Assembly (NCBI RefSeq): GCF_001654845.1
Contig: NZ_LXES01000052.1
Span: 62,001-126,000, forward strand
Direction of reading: 5' to 3'
DNA from: Enterobacter soli ATCC BAA-2102
Lineage (GTDB): Bacteria > Pseudomonadota > Gammaproteobacteria > Enterobacterales > Enterobacteriaceae
Length of the DNA stretch: 64,000 nt
The position numbers and the translations under genes are program-made. This document shows, piece after piece, positions 17,796 to 27,267 of the stretch (the stretch's first letter is position 1; each line of letters begins with the position of its first letter). A model generated the notes under the pieces. The model searched no databases and had not been told where the DNA came from. It saw nothing but the letters and a program-made list of their open reading frames with translations.

Positions 17796-18776
17796 TCAAA
17801 ACGGCCGCAATCCCCTTCCTACCGGCACAGCACTCATCCACATCGTTACCGCCGCAACCAGTAAAATAACCCCACCTGCCAGCGCAAGCGTGGTCCAGCC
17901 AACCTGTCGCCACAACACCGGCGTTTTGTTGCCGCTCAGTTTGACCGCCAACTGACGGAAACTGTGGACCAGCAACGCCAGCGAAGAGATGGTCAGAGAT
18001 GTCCCTGCTGCCATCGCCAGCGCGGAGATCATTCCCCAGCCAAACACACCGATAACCTTACTGAACAGCAGCACCATTATCGCCCCCGAACACGGGCGCA
18101 TCCCCATCGAGAGAACAATCATCAACCGTGCGCGCCAGTCGTCGCCATTTTGCAGCTGTTCCTGGGTCGGTAAATGCTGATGCCCACAGCCGCAGTGGGC
18201 ATCGTGAACGTGATGCGGAGTGAACGTTTTGAATTTTGGTTTTTGCAGTAAGACGCGCAATTTTTTCAGCGCCCGCCAGCAGAGGATCAGCCCCAGCACG
18301 CCCACCAGCGCGTAGCTTCCCTTCTCCAGCCAGAAACTGCTCAAATGTAACTGACGCGCCGGGAGTTGCAGAAGCGACAGCACAACCACCACCAGCACAA
18401 TAGCCACCAGCCCCTGTAGCAGCGAGGAGGCCAGCGTCAGGCCAATACTCGATTTCAGCTTTGAGGGATGCGTGGCAAGCCAGGTGGTAATCACAATTTT
18501 GCCGTGTCCGGGGCCAAGCGCGTGCAGAACACCATACAGAAAGCTGAAAATCAGCAGCGATCCGCCCGCCTGAGCTGGGTTATCCGCCACGGCTTTTAGC
18601 AGCCCGCTCATCTGCTGATTAACGTCACGCTGCCAGAGGATGCTTTTCATCATCACCTGTGGCCATGCTTGCCACAGCCAAAACGCACCACCTGCGGCCA
18701 ACACCATAAACAGGGCCAGCGGCCAAAGCTGCAACCAGCGGTGGGGTTTTCTGACGGGGGAAGAGATCACTGACAT
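17796..18776 (-). CDS. NicO-family nickel/cobalt transporter
   Basis: 326 residues with about six to seven hydrophobic segments. The family motifs HALGPGHGK and MGMRPCSGAI flank a cytoplasmic loop rich in His and Cys (HHVHDAHCGCGHQH, about 188-202) that would bind metal. The related RcnA exports nickel and cobalt, but other NicO members import metal, so direction is open. It overlaps the upstream DUF1007 gene by 10 bases, so they are translationally coupled and probably act together. The E. coli K-12 locus lacks this pair between suhB and csiE. Confidence 0.85.
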   Translation of the reverse strand: MSVISSPVRKPHRWLQLWPLALFMVLAAGGAFWLWQAWPQVMMKSILWQRDVNQQMSGLLKAVADNPAQAGGSLLIFSFLYGVLHALGPGHGKIVITTWLATHPSKLKSSIGLTLASSLLQGLVAIVLVVVVLSLLQLPARQLHLSSFWLEKGSYALVGVLGLILCWRALKKLRVLLQKPKFKTFTPHHVHDAHCGCGHQHLPTQEQLQNGDDWRARLMIVLSMGMRPCSGAIMVLLFSKVIGVFGWGMISALAMAAGTSLTISSLALLVHSFRQLAVKLSGNKTPVLWRQVGWTTLALAGGVILLVAAVTMWMSAVPVGRGLRPF

Positions 18777-19405
18777 TGCAACGTCACCTGCTGTGCAAAC
18801 TGTTTACCCAGATCCATGTCCTCTGGCGGAGCATCTTCTTTATCGAGAGACACGGCAAAGTTAAGCGTTTCTTCACTGGGTTTCGGGGTATGAACCGCCA
18901 GCGTACAGCGTTTTTGTAGCTCAGTTGGCAGCTGTGCATCGCTGTCTTCGGCATAACTCATATCGACGTAATAGCTTGGGTCAAAGGTTGAAAAGGTATA
19001 CTTTTGCCCCGACAGCGGCTGGGGTTGCGCCAGCGGCAGCACGAACGTCAGCACCGCCTGATGCCCTTCACGCGACATCCCGTATTCCGTTGGGCGATTA
19101 AGGAATTTGACCTTCTGGCCGTTATGCCAGAACTCGGTGAAATAGTGCTGACCCAGCACATTTGCCATCACTTCCGCCGCCAGTTTTTTCCAGACTTCAT
19201 CTCCGGGTTTGGCGTTTCCGGCATCATAAAGCAGGTCAGCAGAGGTGATTTCGTCCATCGTCCAGCGCATTTTAAGACCGCTAAGCTGCGTCCCGTCTGT
19301 CACCAGCGTTGTTTTCAGGCTGATAAAACTGTGAGGATGTGCGCTGACGGTAAAAGTGAAAACCGCCAAAAATAACGCCAGAGCACTTTGTTTAACTATT
19401 TGCAT
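18767..19405 (-). CDS. DUF1007 periplasmic protein, partner of the NicO transporter
   Basis: 212 residues. A signal peptide (hydrophobic core about 10-20) ends near VSA|HPHSFI, so the mature N-terminus begins with His-Pro-His, a likely metal ligand. DUF1007 proteins are regularly found before NicO transporters, and a periplasmic metal-delivery or gating role is inferred. The start is the ATG at 19403-19405 with GAGG five bases upstream; a TTG one codon earlier is weaker. Confidence 0.8.
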   Translation of the reverse strand: MQIVKQSALALFLAVFTFTVSAHPHSFISLKTTLVTDGTQLSGLKMRWTMDEITSADLLYDAGNAKPGDEVWKKLAAEVMANVLGQHYFTEFWHNGQKVKFLNRPTEYGMSREGHQAVLTFVLPLAQPQPLSGQKYTFSTFDPSYYVDMSYAEDSDAQLPTELQKRCTLAVHTPKPSEETLNFAVSLDKEDAPPEDMDLGKQFAQQVTLQCQ

Positions 19406-19530
19406 CAATTCCTCACGTCAAAAATTCTGTGATGTTCGCCTGCAATCCTGAAGGAAAGCGTTCCCGTTGCGCTTTATTGCCGACATCCTTTAGCTATTCT
19501 TACCAAACACTCACACTGGATACCCGACAG

Positions 19531-20808
19531 ATGATGACGACGCTTGAGATACCATCTGTGCTTTCCAGTTCGCAGCGCCGCTGCCAGGTGCTTTTGATGC
19601 TTTACCTGCCAGATGCTGCCGTCACCGCACAGAGCATTACGGCTGCCAACGGGGTAGACGACACCATCGCACGGCAAGATATAGCCGAGACACGCGATGA
19701 AATCCAGCGCTATCATCGGCTTGATATCGTCACGCATCATGACGGCAGCTACCGAATTGAGGGCACCGCACTGAATCAGCGTTTATGCCTGCTGCACTGG
19801 CTGCGCAGGGCGCTCAGGCTTTGCCCACAGTTTGTGTCTCACCAGTTTACCCCAGCATTAAAAACCGCACTTAAACGGCACGGTATTGCTCGCCCTCTGT
19901 ACGATGACACCAACCTGCGCGCGCTGATTAACTTCTGTTCGCGTCGGCTTCAGCGCCAGTTCGAATGCCGGGATGTGCAGTTTTTACAGCTGTTTTTACA
20001 ATATTGTCTGATTCAACATCATCAGGGTAATACGCCGCACTTCACCCATATTCAGCGCAACTGGGCACAGTCCAGAGGTGAGTATTTCACCGCACAGGAG
20101 ATTGTTCGCCACTGGAAACGCCGGGTACCCTCGGCTCCGCATATCGATGAGCAACTGTTTTTGTCGCTACTGTTTATGATGCTGCGCACCCCCGATCCGG
20201 TTCTGGACAAGCACCAGCAGGATCAGCGCTTGCGCCGCACCATTGTCCGCATGATTGCGCGCTTTCGGGCGCAGACCGGGATGAATTTCAGCGACGAGCA
20301 GGGGCTGACCGATCAGCTTTATGTCCACCTGGCTCAGGCGCTTGACCGCTCTTTATTTGATATCGGCATCGATAACAGCCTGCCGGAAGAGATCCATCGT
20401 CTTTACCCACGCCTGCTGCGCACAACCAAAGAGTCGTTGTTTGAGCTGGAAGCGGAATTCGGGCTGCGTTTTTCCGAAGAAGAGATGAGCCTGGTGGCGG
20501 TGATTTTTGGTGCCTGGCTGATGCAGGAGAACGATCTGCACGAAAAACAGGTCGTGCTGTTAACGGGGGATGATAAAGCGTGCGAGGCGTTAATTGAGCA
20601 ACAGCTACGTGAACTGACGCTGCTGCCGCTCAATATTCGTTATCTGACGTTACAGGCCTTTCAGAAGGAGGGAGCACCGCGTGAAGCCTCACTGGTTATC
20701 ACTCCCTACCCCACGGCGCTGCCGCTGTTCTCACCGCCACTGATCCATGCCGTTAAGACACTCAATGCGCAGCAGCAAGAACATATTCGCGCGATGCTGG
20801 AGTCGTAA
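19531..20808 (+). CDS. csiE: Stationary-phase-inducible protein CsiE
   Basis: 425 residues from the first of two adjacent ATGs at 19531; the frame is open further upstream but E. coli CsiE also begins MM. The protein resembles transcriptional antiterminators with PRD-like domains (conserved LPEE..RLYPRLLRTT and LVAVIFGAWLMQENDLHEKQ). In E. coli it is induced in stationary phase by sigma-S and cAMP-CRP; the function is unknown. Its stop directly abuts the stop of convergent hcaT. Confidence 0.92.
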   Translation: MMTTLEIPSVLSSSQRRCQVLLMLYLPDAAVTAQSITAANGVDDTIARQDIAETRDEIQRYHRLDIVTHHDGSYRIEGTALNQRLCLLHWLRRALRLCPQFVSHQFTPALKTALKRHGIARPLYDDTNLRALINFCSRRLQRQFECRDVQFLQLFLQYCLIQHHQGNTPHFTHIQRNWAQSRGEYFTAQEIVRHWKRRVPSAPHIDEQLFLSLLFMMLRTPDPVLDKHQQDQRLRRTIVRMIARFRAQTGMNFSDEQGLTDQLYVHLAQALDRSLFDIGIDNSLPEEIHRLYPRLLRTTKESLFELEAEFGLRFSEEEMSLVAVIFGAWLMQENDLHEKQVVLLTGDDKACEALIEQQLRELTLLPLNIRYLTLQAFQKEGAPREASLVITPYPTALPLFSPPLIHAVKTLNAQQQEHIRAMLES

Positions 20809-21948
20809 TCAGACCCGCGCCGCCACTTTTGGACGTACCACCATTGCAGGCACTGCGACCAGTGCCATGACCCAGAATACGCCGTGGCCGAGCTGCTGAT
20901 ACAGGAAGCCCGCAAATACCGTCATCACGGCAATACTGCCACCCATCGCGACGGCTGAATAGACCGCCTGCAAGCGAATAACATCCCCACCTTCCCGGGC
21001 TGAGATATAGCGCATGGCAGCCAGATGACACACCGTGAAGGTGCCACAGTGCAGGATTTGCGCCACGATAAGCCACGGCAGCTCTGTCGTCCAGCCCATA
21101 ATGCCCCAGCGCGCCACACCACAGACGGCGGAAAGCAGCAGCAGGTCACGAGCCCCAAAGCGACGGAACAATTTTTTGCTCAGGGCAAAGATAATCACCT
21201 CAGCGACAACACCAAGCGACCAGAGATACCCCACGGCTGAAGCCGAGTATCCAGCCCCCTGCCAGTAAATCGCGCTAAAACCGTAATAGGCCGCATGTGC
21301 CCCCTGAAGAAGACACACGCACGCCAGAAAACGCCAGCTTTGGACGACCAACGCCCGCCAGGCCGGCCAGCCTGCGCTCTCCTGATGTCGGCTTTCCCCC
21401 TGCGGCATCACTGATGGACGCAATAACATGCCCAGCAGCATCGAGGCGATCCCGACACTCAACAGCGCCAGAATGGCGCGATAATCGTAGAGACTGACCA
21501 GCTTGCCCACCAGCGCCGAGCCAATGACAAAGGCAATCGATCCCCACAGGCGAACGCGGCCATAATCCATGGTTATCTGTTTTTGCCAGGTATTCGCCAG
21601 CGCATCCGTCAGCGGCACCAACGGAGAGAAGAACAGGTTGAAGCCCACCATTACTACCATCAGCCAGGCAAACTGATGACTGACCCAGAAGCAGGCCATA
21701 AAGACCAGCGTCAGCAGCGCCAGAATACGCACGGCTTTAATCAGTAAGGAGGGATCACTGACGCGCGGCGCAATTAACAGACTTCCCAGAAAACGCGCAA
21801 CCAGCCCGGCACCCAGCAGTACGCCAATGGTTTCTGGCGTAAGGCCAATCCCTTTGAGCCAGACGCTCCAGAAAGGCAGAAAAATACCGTAGCTAAAAAA
21901 GTAGGTGAAATAGCTGAGCGCCAGCCAGCGTGTGGAATGCAAAACCAT
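20809..21948 (-). CDS. hcaT: MFS transporter HcaT (putative 3-phenylpropionate permease)
   Basis: 379 residues with about 12 hydrophobic segments. It begins MVLHSTRWLALSYFTYFFSYG, close to E. coli HcaT; a 36-codon extension upstream is not conserved. In E. coli it is followed by hcaR and the hcaEFCBD dioxygenase genes, which are absent here: the next gene is yphA. The substrate may therefore differ from 3-phenylpropionate, or a second locus may supply the enzymes. Confidence 0.9.
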   Translation of the reverse strand: MVLHSTRWLALSYFTYFFSYGIFLPFWSVWLKGIGLTPETIGVLLGAGLVARFLGSLLIAPRVSDPSLLIKAVRILALLTLVFMACFWVSHQFAWLMVVMVGFNLFFSPLVPLTDALANTWQKQITMDYGRVRLWGSIAFVIGSALVGKLVSLYDYRAILALLSVGIASMLLGMLLRPSVMPQGESRHQESAGWPAWRALVVQSWRFLACVCLLQGAHAAYYGFSAIYWQGAGYSASAVGYLWSLGVVAEVIIFALSKKLFRRFGARDLLLLSAVCGVARWGIMGWTTELPWLIVAQILHCGTFTVCHLAAMRYISAREGGDVIRLQAVYSAVAMGGSIAVMTVFAGFLYQQLGHGVFWVMALVAVPAMVVRPKVAARV

Positions 21949-22205
21949 GAATCCCTCCTGAAATGGAGGCGATAGTCTGTCGTTAAATGTAAGCCAGCGC
22001 AAGTGACTATTAACAAGCAAATAACACCCACACTTCACAGGGCTTAGATGGCGCAATGACCTCTATTTTATCGCCCCGGGTTACCATGCTGAATGGCGAA
22101 AAATGAATATCATCCTTACGGCTGATTTATGAAGAAAAGCTGAATGGCAGGCTGCCGGTTTGTGTATTAGTTTTAAATCAGGTCCCACCGAAAAAAGAGC
22201 CTGCT

Positions 22206-22628
22206 ATGAACTCTCTACGTTATTTTGATTTCGGCCAGTCTCGTCACTTGTTGTTGCTGATTGCCCGTATCGCGATTGTTGTGCTGTTTATTATTTTTGG
22301 CTTTCCGAAAATGACCGGCTTTAGCGGCACGGTGCAATATATGACATCCCTTGGTGCACCAGCGCCCATGCTGGCAGCCATTATCGCGGTAGTGATGGAA
22401 GTCCCCGCGGCTATTCTTATCGTGCTGGGCTTTTTCACCCGCCCTATTGCCGTGCTCTTTATTTTCTATACGCTGGGAACGGCGGTGATTGGTCACCATT
22501 ACTGGAATTTGACCGGTGATGCCGTGGTGCCAAATATGATTAACTTCTACAAGAACGTCAGTATTGCTGGCGCGTTTATTTTGCTGGCGATAACCGGGCC
22601 TGGCGCAATATCCCTCGACAGGCGTTAA
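22206..22628 (+). CDS. yphA: DoxX-family inner membrane protein YphA
   Basis: 140 residues, the same length as E. coli YphA, with four hydrophobic segments and the DoxX pattern GFPKMTGF near the N-terminus. The function is unknown. It ends just before a strong bidirectional terminator shared with convergent glyA. Confidence 0.9.
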   Translation: MNSLRYFDFGQSRHLLLLIARIAIVVLFIIFGFPKMTGFSGTVQYMTSLGAPAPMLAAIIAVVMEVPAAILIVLGFFTRPIAVLFIFYTLGTAVIGHHYWNLTGDAVVPNMINFYKNVSIAGAFILLAITGPGAISLDRR

Positions 22629-22632
22629 ACAC

Positions 22633-22660
22633 AAAAAAGGCCGCAATCGCGGCCTTTTTT
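22633..22660. terminator. Bidirectional intrinsic terminator between yphA and glyA
   Basis: GGCCGC (22639-22644) and GCGGCC (22649-22654), with A-run and T-run on either side, form a terminator usable from both strands. Confidence 0.92.
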
Positions 22661-22680
22661 ATTTCTGCAAAGCAGGATAA

Positions 22681-23934
22681 TTATGCGTAAACCGGGAAGC
22701 GTGCGCAGATATCCAGAACTTTACCTTTAACGCGCTCGATAACCGCTTCGTCATTGATATTGTCCAGAACGTCACACATCCAGCCAGCCAGCTCTTTCAC
22801 TTCAGCTTCTTTAAAGCCACGGCGAGTCACAGCCGGAGAACCGATACGGATACCGGAGGTCACAAACGGGCTCTTCGGATCGTTTGGTACGCTGTTTTTG
22901 TTCACGGTGATGTTGGCGCGGCCCAGGGCAGCGTCAGCTTCTTTACCGGTCAGGTTTTTATCAACCAGATCCAGCAGGAACAGGTGGTTTTCAGTACCGC
23001 CAGAAACCACTTTGTAGCCACGGTTCAGGAACACTTCCACCATCGCTTTGGCGTTTTTAGCAACCTGCTGCTGATAAACCTTGAACTCAGGCTCCATTGC
23101 TTCTTTCAGCGCAACCGCTTTACCCGCGATGACGTGCATCAGCGGGCCGCCCTGCGCGCTTGGGAAGACGGCAGAGTTCAGTTTCTTATACAGCTCTTCG
23201 CTACCGCCTTTCGCCAGGATCAGGCCACCGCGTGGACCTGCCAGGGTTTTATGGGTGGTGGTAGTCACAACGTGAGCATGTGGAACCGGGTTCGGGTAAA
23301 CGTCTGCGGCGATCAGACCTGCAACGTGCGCCATATCAACGAACAGATATGCGCCGATGCTGTCTGCGATTTCACGCATTTTTGCCCAGTCAACGATACC
23401 GGAGTAAGCAGAGAAACCACCGATGATCATCTTCGGTTTGTGCTCTTTAGCCTGCTTAGCCATGTCTTCGTAGTCAATTTTACCGGACTCATCAATACCA
23501 TAAGGGATGATGTTGTACAGTTTGCCGGAGAAGTTAACCGGGGAGCCGTGAGTCAGGTGACCGCCTTGCGCCAGGTTCATACCCAGAACGGTATCACCCG
23601 GTTGCAGCAGAGCGGTGTAAACCGCGAAGTTAGCCTGAGAGCCTGAGTGCGGTTGCACGTTAGCGTAGTCAGCACCAAACAGTTCTTTTGCACGGTCAAT
23701 CGCCAGTTGCTCAACGATATCAACGTATTCGCAACCGCCGTAGTAGCGCTTGCCCGGGTAACCTTCAGCATATTTGTTGGTCAGCTGAGAACCCTGCGCC
23801 TGCATAACGCGCGGGCTGGTGTAGTTTTCGGAGGCGATCAGTTCGATGTGCTCTTCCTGACGTACTTTTTCCTGCTCCATAGCCTGCCACAGTTCGGCAT
23901 CATAATCGGCAATGTTCATTTCACGCTTTAACAT
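22681..23934 (-). CDS. glyA: Serine hydroxymethyltransferase
   Basis: 417 residues from MLKREMNIADYD; two extra codons upstream are not in the family protein. The PLP-lysine motif TTTTHKTLAGPRGG is present. The enzyme interconverts serine and glycine while charging tetrahydrofolate and is the main source of one-carbon units. A PurR box lies upstream. Confidence 0.98.
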   Translation of the reverse strand: MLKREMNIADYDAELWQAMEQEKVRQEEHIELIASENYTSPRVMQAQGSQLTNKYAEGYPGKRYYGGCEYVDIVEQLAIDRAKELFGADYANVQPHSGSQANFAVYTALLQPGDTVLGMNLAQGGHLTHGSPVNFSGKLYNIIPYGIDESGKIDYEDMAKQAKEHKPKMIIGGFSAYSGIVDWAKMREIADSIGAYLFVDMAHVAGLIAADVYPNPVPHAHVVTTTTHKTLAGPRGGLILAKGGSEELYKKLNSAVFPSAQGGPLMHVIAGKAVALKEAMEPEFKVYQQQVAKNAKAMVEVFLNRGYKVVSGGTENHLFLLDLVDKNLTGKEADAALGRANITVNKNSVPNDPKSPFVTSGIRIGSPAVTRRGFKEAEVKELAGWMCDVLDNINDEAVIERVKGKVLDICARFPVYA

Positions 23935-24051
23935 CCGCATCTCCTGACTCAGCTAACAATAAAATTTTGGCCTGAAAAGGCAGTCCTGTTGGACGACGGG
24001 CAACAGTATAACTGATTAGTTGTGCGATAACAGGTCTTGACAAACGATTTT

Positions 24052-24067
24052 ACGCAAACGTTTACCT
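24052..24067. promoter_or_regulatory. PurR operator for glyA
   Basis: ACGCAAACGTTTACCT matches the PurR consensus (ACGCAAACGTTTNCNT) and resembles the known E. coli glyA operator. It lies about 120 bases upstream of the glyA start in the 304-base glyA/hmp gap. Confidence 0.85.
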
Positions 24068-24189
24068 CCACGCCACGCAAGGGTTTGAGGAATAAAGCCC
24101 TCACCCTTTTCAACGGATTTCTTTTCAGGTTTGTGATGCAAATTTTTCACGATGCAAAGAACCATTTACAACGCAGGGGTATTTTTTAT

Positions 24190-24210
24190 AAGATGCATTT
24201 AAAATACATC
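24190..24210 (+). promoter_or_regulatory. NsrR operator at the hmp promoter
   Basis: AAGATGCATTTAAAATACATC is an inverted repeat close to the E. coli hmp NsrR site. It lies 29 bases before the hmp ATG and overlaps a TATAAG-type -10. NsrR loses its hold when nitric oxide attacks its cluster, inducing hmp. Confidence 0.85.
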
Positions 24211-24238
24211 ATTAAAGTAACATCAGAAGGATGCGCTC

Positions 24239-25429
24239 ATGCTCGACGCTCAAACCATCGCTACCGTTAAGGCTACTATTCCCCTGCTGGTCGAAACCGG
24301 TCCTAAACTCACCGCCCATTTCTACGATCGTATGTTCACGCATAACCCGGAGCTCAAAGAGATTTTCAACATGAGCAACCAGCGTAACGGCGATCAGCGC
24401 GAAGCGTTGTTTAACGCCATCGCAGCGTATGCCAGCAATATCGAAAACCTGGCGGCGCTGCTGCCTGCGGTAGAGAAAATTGCGCAGAAACATACCAGCT
24501 TCCAGATCAAACCAGAGCAGTACAACATCGTTGGCGGTCACCTGCTGGCAACGCTCGATGAGATGTTCAGCCCGGGTCAGGAAGTGCTGGACGCATGGGG
24601 TAAAGCCTACGGCGTGCTGGCAAACGTCTTTATTAATCGCGAAGCGCAGATCTACAGCGAAAACGCCAGTAAAAATGGCGGCTGGGAAGGTACTCGCGCA
24701 TTCCGTATTGTCGAAAAAACGCCACGCAGCGCGCTGATTACCAGCTTTGAATTTGAACCTGTGGATGGCAAGCCAGTGGCAGATTATCAGCCGGGTCAAT
24801 ACCTGGGCGTATGGCTGAAACCAGAAGGTTTCCCGCACCAGGAGATCCGCCAGTACTCTCTGACCCGTAAGCCTGACGGCAAAGGCTACCGCATTGCCGT
24901 GAAACGCGAAGACGGCGGTCAGGTCTCTACCTGGCTGCACAACGAAGCCAGCGTGGGTGATGTGGTGCATCTGGCCGCGCCTGCGGGTGATTTCTTTATG
25001 GCTGTTGACGCCAATACACCGGTGACGCTTATCTCCGCAGGTGTTGGTCAAACACCAATGCTGGCGATGCTGGATACGCTGGCGAAAGCTCACCACAGTG
25101 CGCAGGTAAACTGGTTCCACGCCGCAGAAAACGGCGACGTTCATGCCTTTGCGGATGAAGTGAAAACGCTGGCGGCGGATCTGCCGCGCTTTAACGCGCA
25201 TACATGGTATCGTCTGCCAACCGATGCTGACCGCGCGGCTGCGCGTTTCGACAGCGAAGGTTTGATCGACTTAAGCCAGCATGAAGGGGCATTTAGCGCA
25301 CCGGATATGCAGTTCTATGTATGTGGCCCGGTAGCATTTATGCAGTATGCAGCGAAGCAATTGGTTGAGCTGGGCGTAAATAAAGACAGCATTCATTATG
25401 AGTGCTTCGGCCCGCATAAGGTGCTGTAA
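24239..25429 (+). CDS. hmp: Flavohemoglobin, nitric oxide dioxygenase
   Basis: 396 residues. The globin domain (about 1-138) has Tyr29, Gln53 and the proximal His85. It is followed by the FAD domain (RQYSLT about 206) and the NAD domain (SAGVGQTPML). It oxidises nitric oxide to nitrate using NAD(P)H and oxygen. It is divergent from glyA and followed by a strong terminator. Confidence 0.98.
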   Translation: MLDAQTIATVKATIPLLVETGPKLTAHFYDRMFTHNPELKEIFNMSNQRNGDQREALFNAIAAYASNIENLAALLPAVEKIAQKHTSFQIKPEQYNIVGGHLLATLDEMFSPGQEVLDAWGKAYGVLANVFINREAQIYSENASKNGGWEGTRAFRIVEKTPRSALITSFEFEPVDGKPVADYQPGQYLGVWLKPEGFPHQEIRQYSLTRKPDGKGYRIAVKREDGGQVSTWLHNEASVGDVVHLAAPAGDFFMAVDANTPVTLISAGVGQTPMLAMLDTLAKAHHSAQVNWFHAAENGDVHAFADEVKTLAADLPRFNAHTWYRLPTDADRAAARFDSEGLIDLSQHEGAFSAPDMQFYVCGPVAFMQYAAKQLVELGVNKDSIHYECFGPHKVL

Positions 25430-25431
25430 TG

Positions 25432-25461
25432 AAAAAGCCCCTCGTTCGAGGGGCTTTTTTT
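25432..25461 (+). terminator. Intrinsic terminator after hmp
   Basis: AGCCCCTCG and CGAGGGGCT pair with a TT loop, flanked by A-run and T-run; probably bidirectional, also serving glnB. Confidence 0.92.
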
Positions 25462-25462
25462 C

Positions 25463-25494
25463 GCCGGGTGGCGGCTGCGCCTTACCCGGCCTAC
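25463..25494. repeat. REP element
   Basis: GCCGGGTGGCGGCTGCGCCT continues to TACCCGGCCTAC: the classic enterobacterial REP palindrome, placed after the hmp terminator between convergent hmp and glnB. Confidence 0.9.
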
Positions 25495-25510
25495 AAAACC
25501 GTTGGCAATG

Positions 25511-25849
25511 TTAAATCGCCGCGTCGTCTTCTTCGCCGGTACGGATTCGAATTACGCGCGCCACGTCAAAGACGAAAATTTTACCGTCGCCAATCTTACC
25601 CGTCTGCGCCGTACGGATAATGGTATCCACACACGTATCCACGATGTCATCGCTCACCACGATTTCGATTTTCACTTTTGGCAGGAAGTCCACCATGTAC
25701 TCTGCACCACGGTACAGTTCGGTGTGGCCTTTCTGGCGACCAAAACCTTTCACTTCTGTTACGGTCATCCCGGTGATGCCGACTTCAGCCAGTGCTTCAC
25801 GTACATCATCCAGTTTGAAAGGTTTAATAATCGCATCAATCTTTTTCAT
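25511..25849 (-). CDS. glnB: Nitrogen regulatory protein P-II (GlnB)
   Basis: 112 residues, the normal PII length. The T-loop has the uridylylation site Tyr51 (ELYRGAEYMVDF). It senses 2-oxoglutarate and ATP/ADP, and controls NtrB and the adenylyltransferase GlnE. It is the last gene of the glrK-qseG-glrR-glnB string. Confidence 0.98.
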   Translation of the reverse strand: MKKIDAIIKPFKLDDVREALAEVGITGMTVTEVKGFGRQKGHTELYRGAEYMVDFLPKVKIEIVVSDDIVDTCVDTIIRTAQTGKIGDGKIFVFDVARVIRIRTGEEDDAAI

Positions 25850-25929
25850 GGTGGGTCCTTAAACTCTTGCCAGTAAGCTGCCTCGTAATCGGTTGCTCAC
25901 AGTATCATATTCATTCGGTTTTTGCGGTA

Positions 25930-27267
25930 CTACTCTTTAAAATCGTTCGCTTCCAGCTCGTGCCGCGACAGCAATTTGTAGAATTCTGTGCGGTTACGCC
26001 CGGCCATTCGCGCCGCGTGAGTCACGTTGCCTTTGGTAATTTGCAGTAGCTTACGCAAATAGTTTAGCTCGAACTGGTTACGTGCCTCTGCAAAAGTCGG
26101 CAGAGCCGTGTTTTCCCCTTCGAGCGCCTGCTCCACCAGCGCATCGCTGATCACCGGCGACGAGGTGAGCGCGACACATTGCTCGATAACGTTGACCAGC
26201 TGACGCACGTTCCCCGGCCAGCTTGCGGTCATCAGGCGCTTCATGGCATCGGTCGAAAAAGCACGGACGAAGGGTTTATGACGATCGGCAGACTGGCGCA
26301 GCAAATGGTTCGCCAGCAGCGGGATATCTTCCGCACGCTCGGCAAGCGCGGGGATTTTGAGGTTCACAACGTTCAGACGGTAGTAAAGGTCTTCACGGAA
26401 CTCGTTGCGCGCCATCACTTTAGGTAAATCACGGTGGGTCGCTGAAATGATGCGCACGTTGATGTCGATATCGCGGTTACTGCCCAGCGGACGCACTTTG
26501 CGTTCCTGTAATACGCGCAACAGCTTAACCTGCAACGGCGCAGGCATATCGCCAATTTCATCAAGGAATAGCGTGCCGCCTTCTGCGGCCTGGAACAGCC
26601 CTTCTCTGCTGCTCACCGCGCCGGTAAAGGCCCCGCGCGAGTGACCAAACAGCTCAGACTCCAGCAGCTGTTCCGGCAGTGCGCCACAGTTAATGGCGAT
26701 AAAGGCATTTTTGCTGCGCGGGCTGGCATTGTGGATAGCCTGCGCCAGGATCTCTTTCCCGGTTCCGCTCTGGCCGTTAATCAGTACGCTGACGTCAGAC
26801 TGTGCCACCATCCGTGCCTGTTCGAGCAGGCGTAACATGACGGGGCTGCGGGTCACGATGGATTCCCGCCATGCTTCATCACCAGACGGTGCGGTGTGTT
26901 CAAGCGCGCTGTCGATGGCTTTATAAAGCGCATCTTTATCGACGGGTTTGGTCAGAAAACTGAATACGCCCTGCTGCGTGGCAGCGACCGCATCGGGGAT
27001 AGAGCCGTGGGCAGTGAGGATGATAACCGGCATCCCCGGCTGCTGCTTCTGGATCTCCGCAAACAGCTGCATCCCGTCCATCTCGTCCATGCGTAGATCG
27101 CTAATCACCAGGTCAATCTTTTCGCGACTGAGCACTTTCAGCCCTTCCTGCCCGCTTTCGGCGGTGACCACGCTATAGCCTTCGCTGACCAGACGCATTC
27201 CCAGCAGTTTTAACAATCCAGGATCATCGTCCACCAGCAAGAGATGGGCAGGTTTGCGGCTTGTCAT
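25930..27267 (-). CDS. glrR: Sigma-54-dependent response regulator GlrR
   Basis: 445 residues. A receiver domain (phosphoacceptor Asp57 in VISDLRMDEMDG) is followed by an AAA+ domain with Walker A GQSGTGKE and the sigma-54 contact loop GAFTGA, and a C-terminal Fis-type helix-turn-helix. It activates glmY in E. coli. The ATG overlaps the qseG stop (ATGA). Confidence 0.97.
   Translation of the reverse strand: MTSRKPAHLLLVDDDPGLLKLLGMRLVSEGYSVVTAESGQEGLKVLSREKIDLVISDLRMDEMDGMQLFAEIQKQQPGMPVIILTAHGSIPDAVAATQQGVFSFLTKPVDKDALYKAIDSALEHTAPSGDEAWRESIVTRSPVMLRLLEQARMVAQSDVSVLINGQSGTGKEILAQAIHNASPRSKNAFIAINCGALPEQLLESELFGHSRGAFTGAVSSREGLFQAAEGGTLFLDEIGDMPAPLQVKLLRVLQERKVRPLGSNRDIDINVRIISATHRDLPKVMARNEFREDLYYRLNVVNLKIPALAERAEDIPLLANHLLRQSADRHKPFVRAFSTDAMKRLMTASWPGNVRQLVNVIEQCVALTSSPVISDALVEQALEGENTALPTFAEARNQFELNYLRKLLQITKGNVTHAARMAGRNRTEFYKLLSRHELEANDFKE

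Noticed and set aside
24067..24189. MetR sites for glyA
   Set aside because: TGAA and TTCA pieces are present but never with the right five-base spacing.
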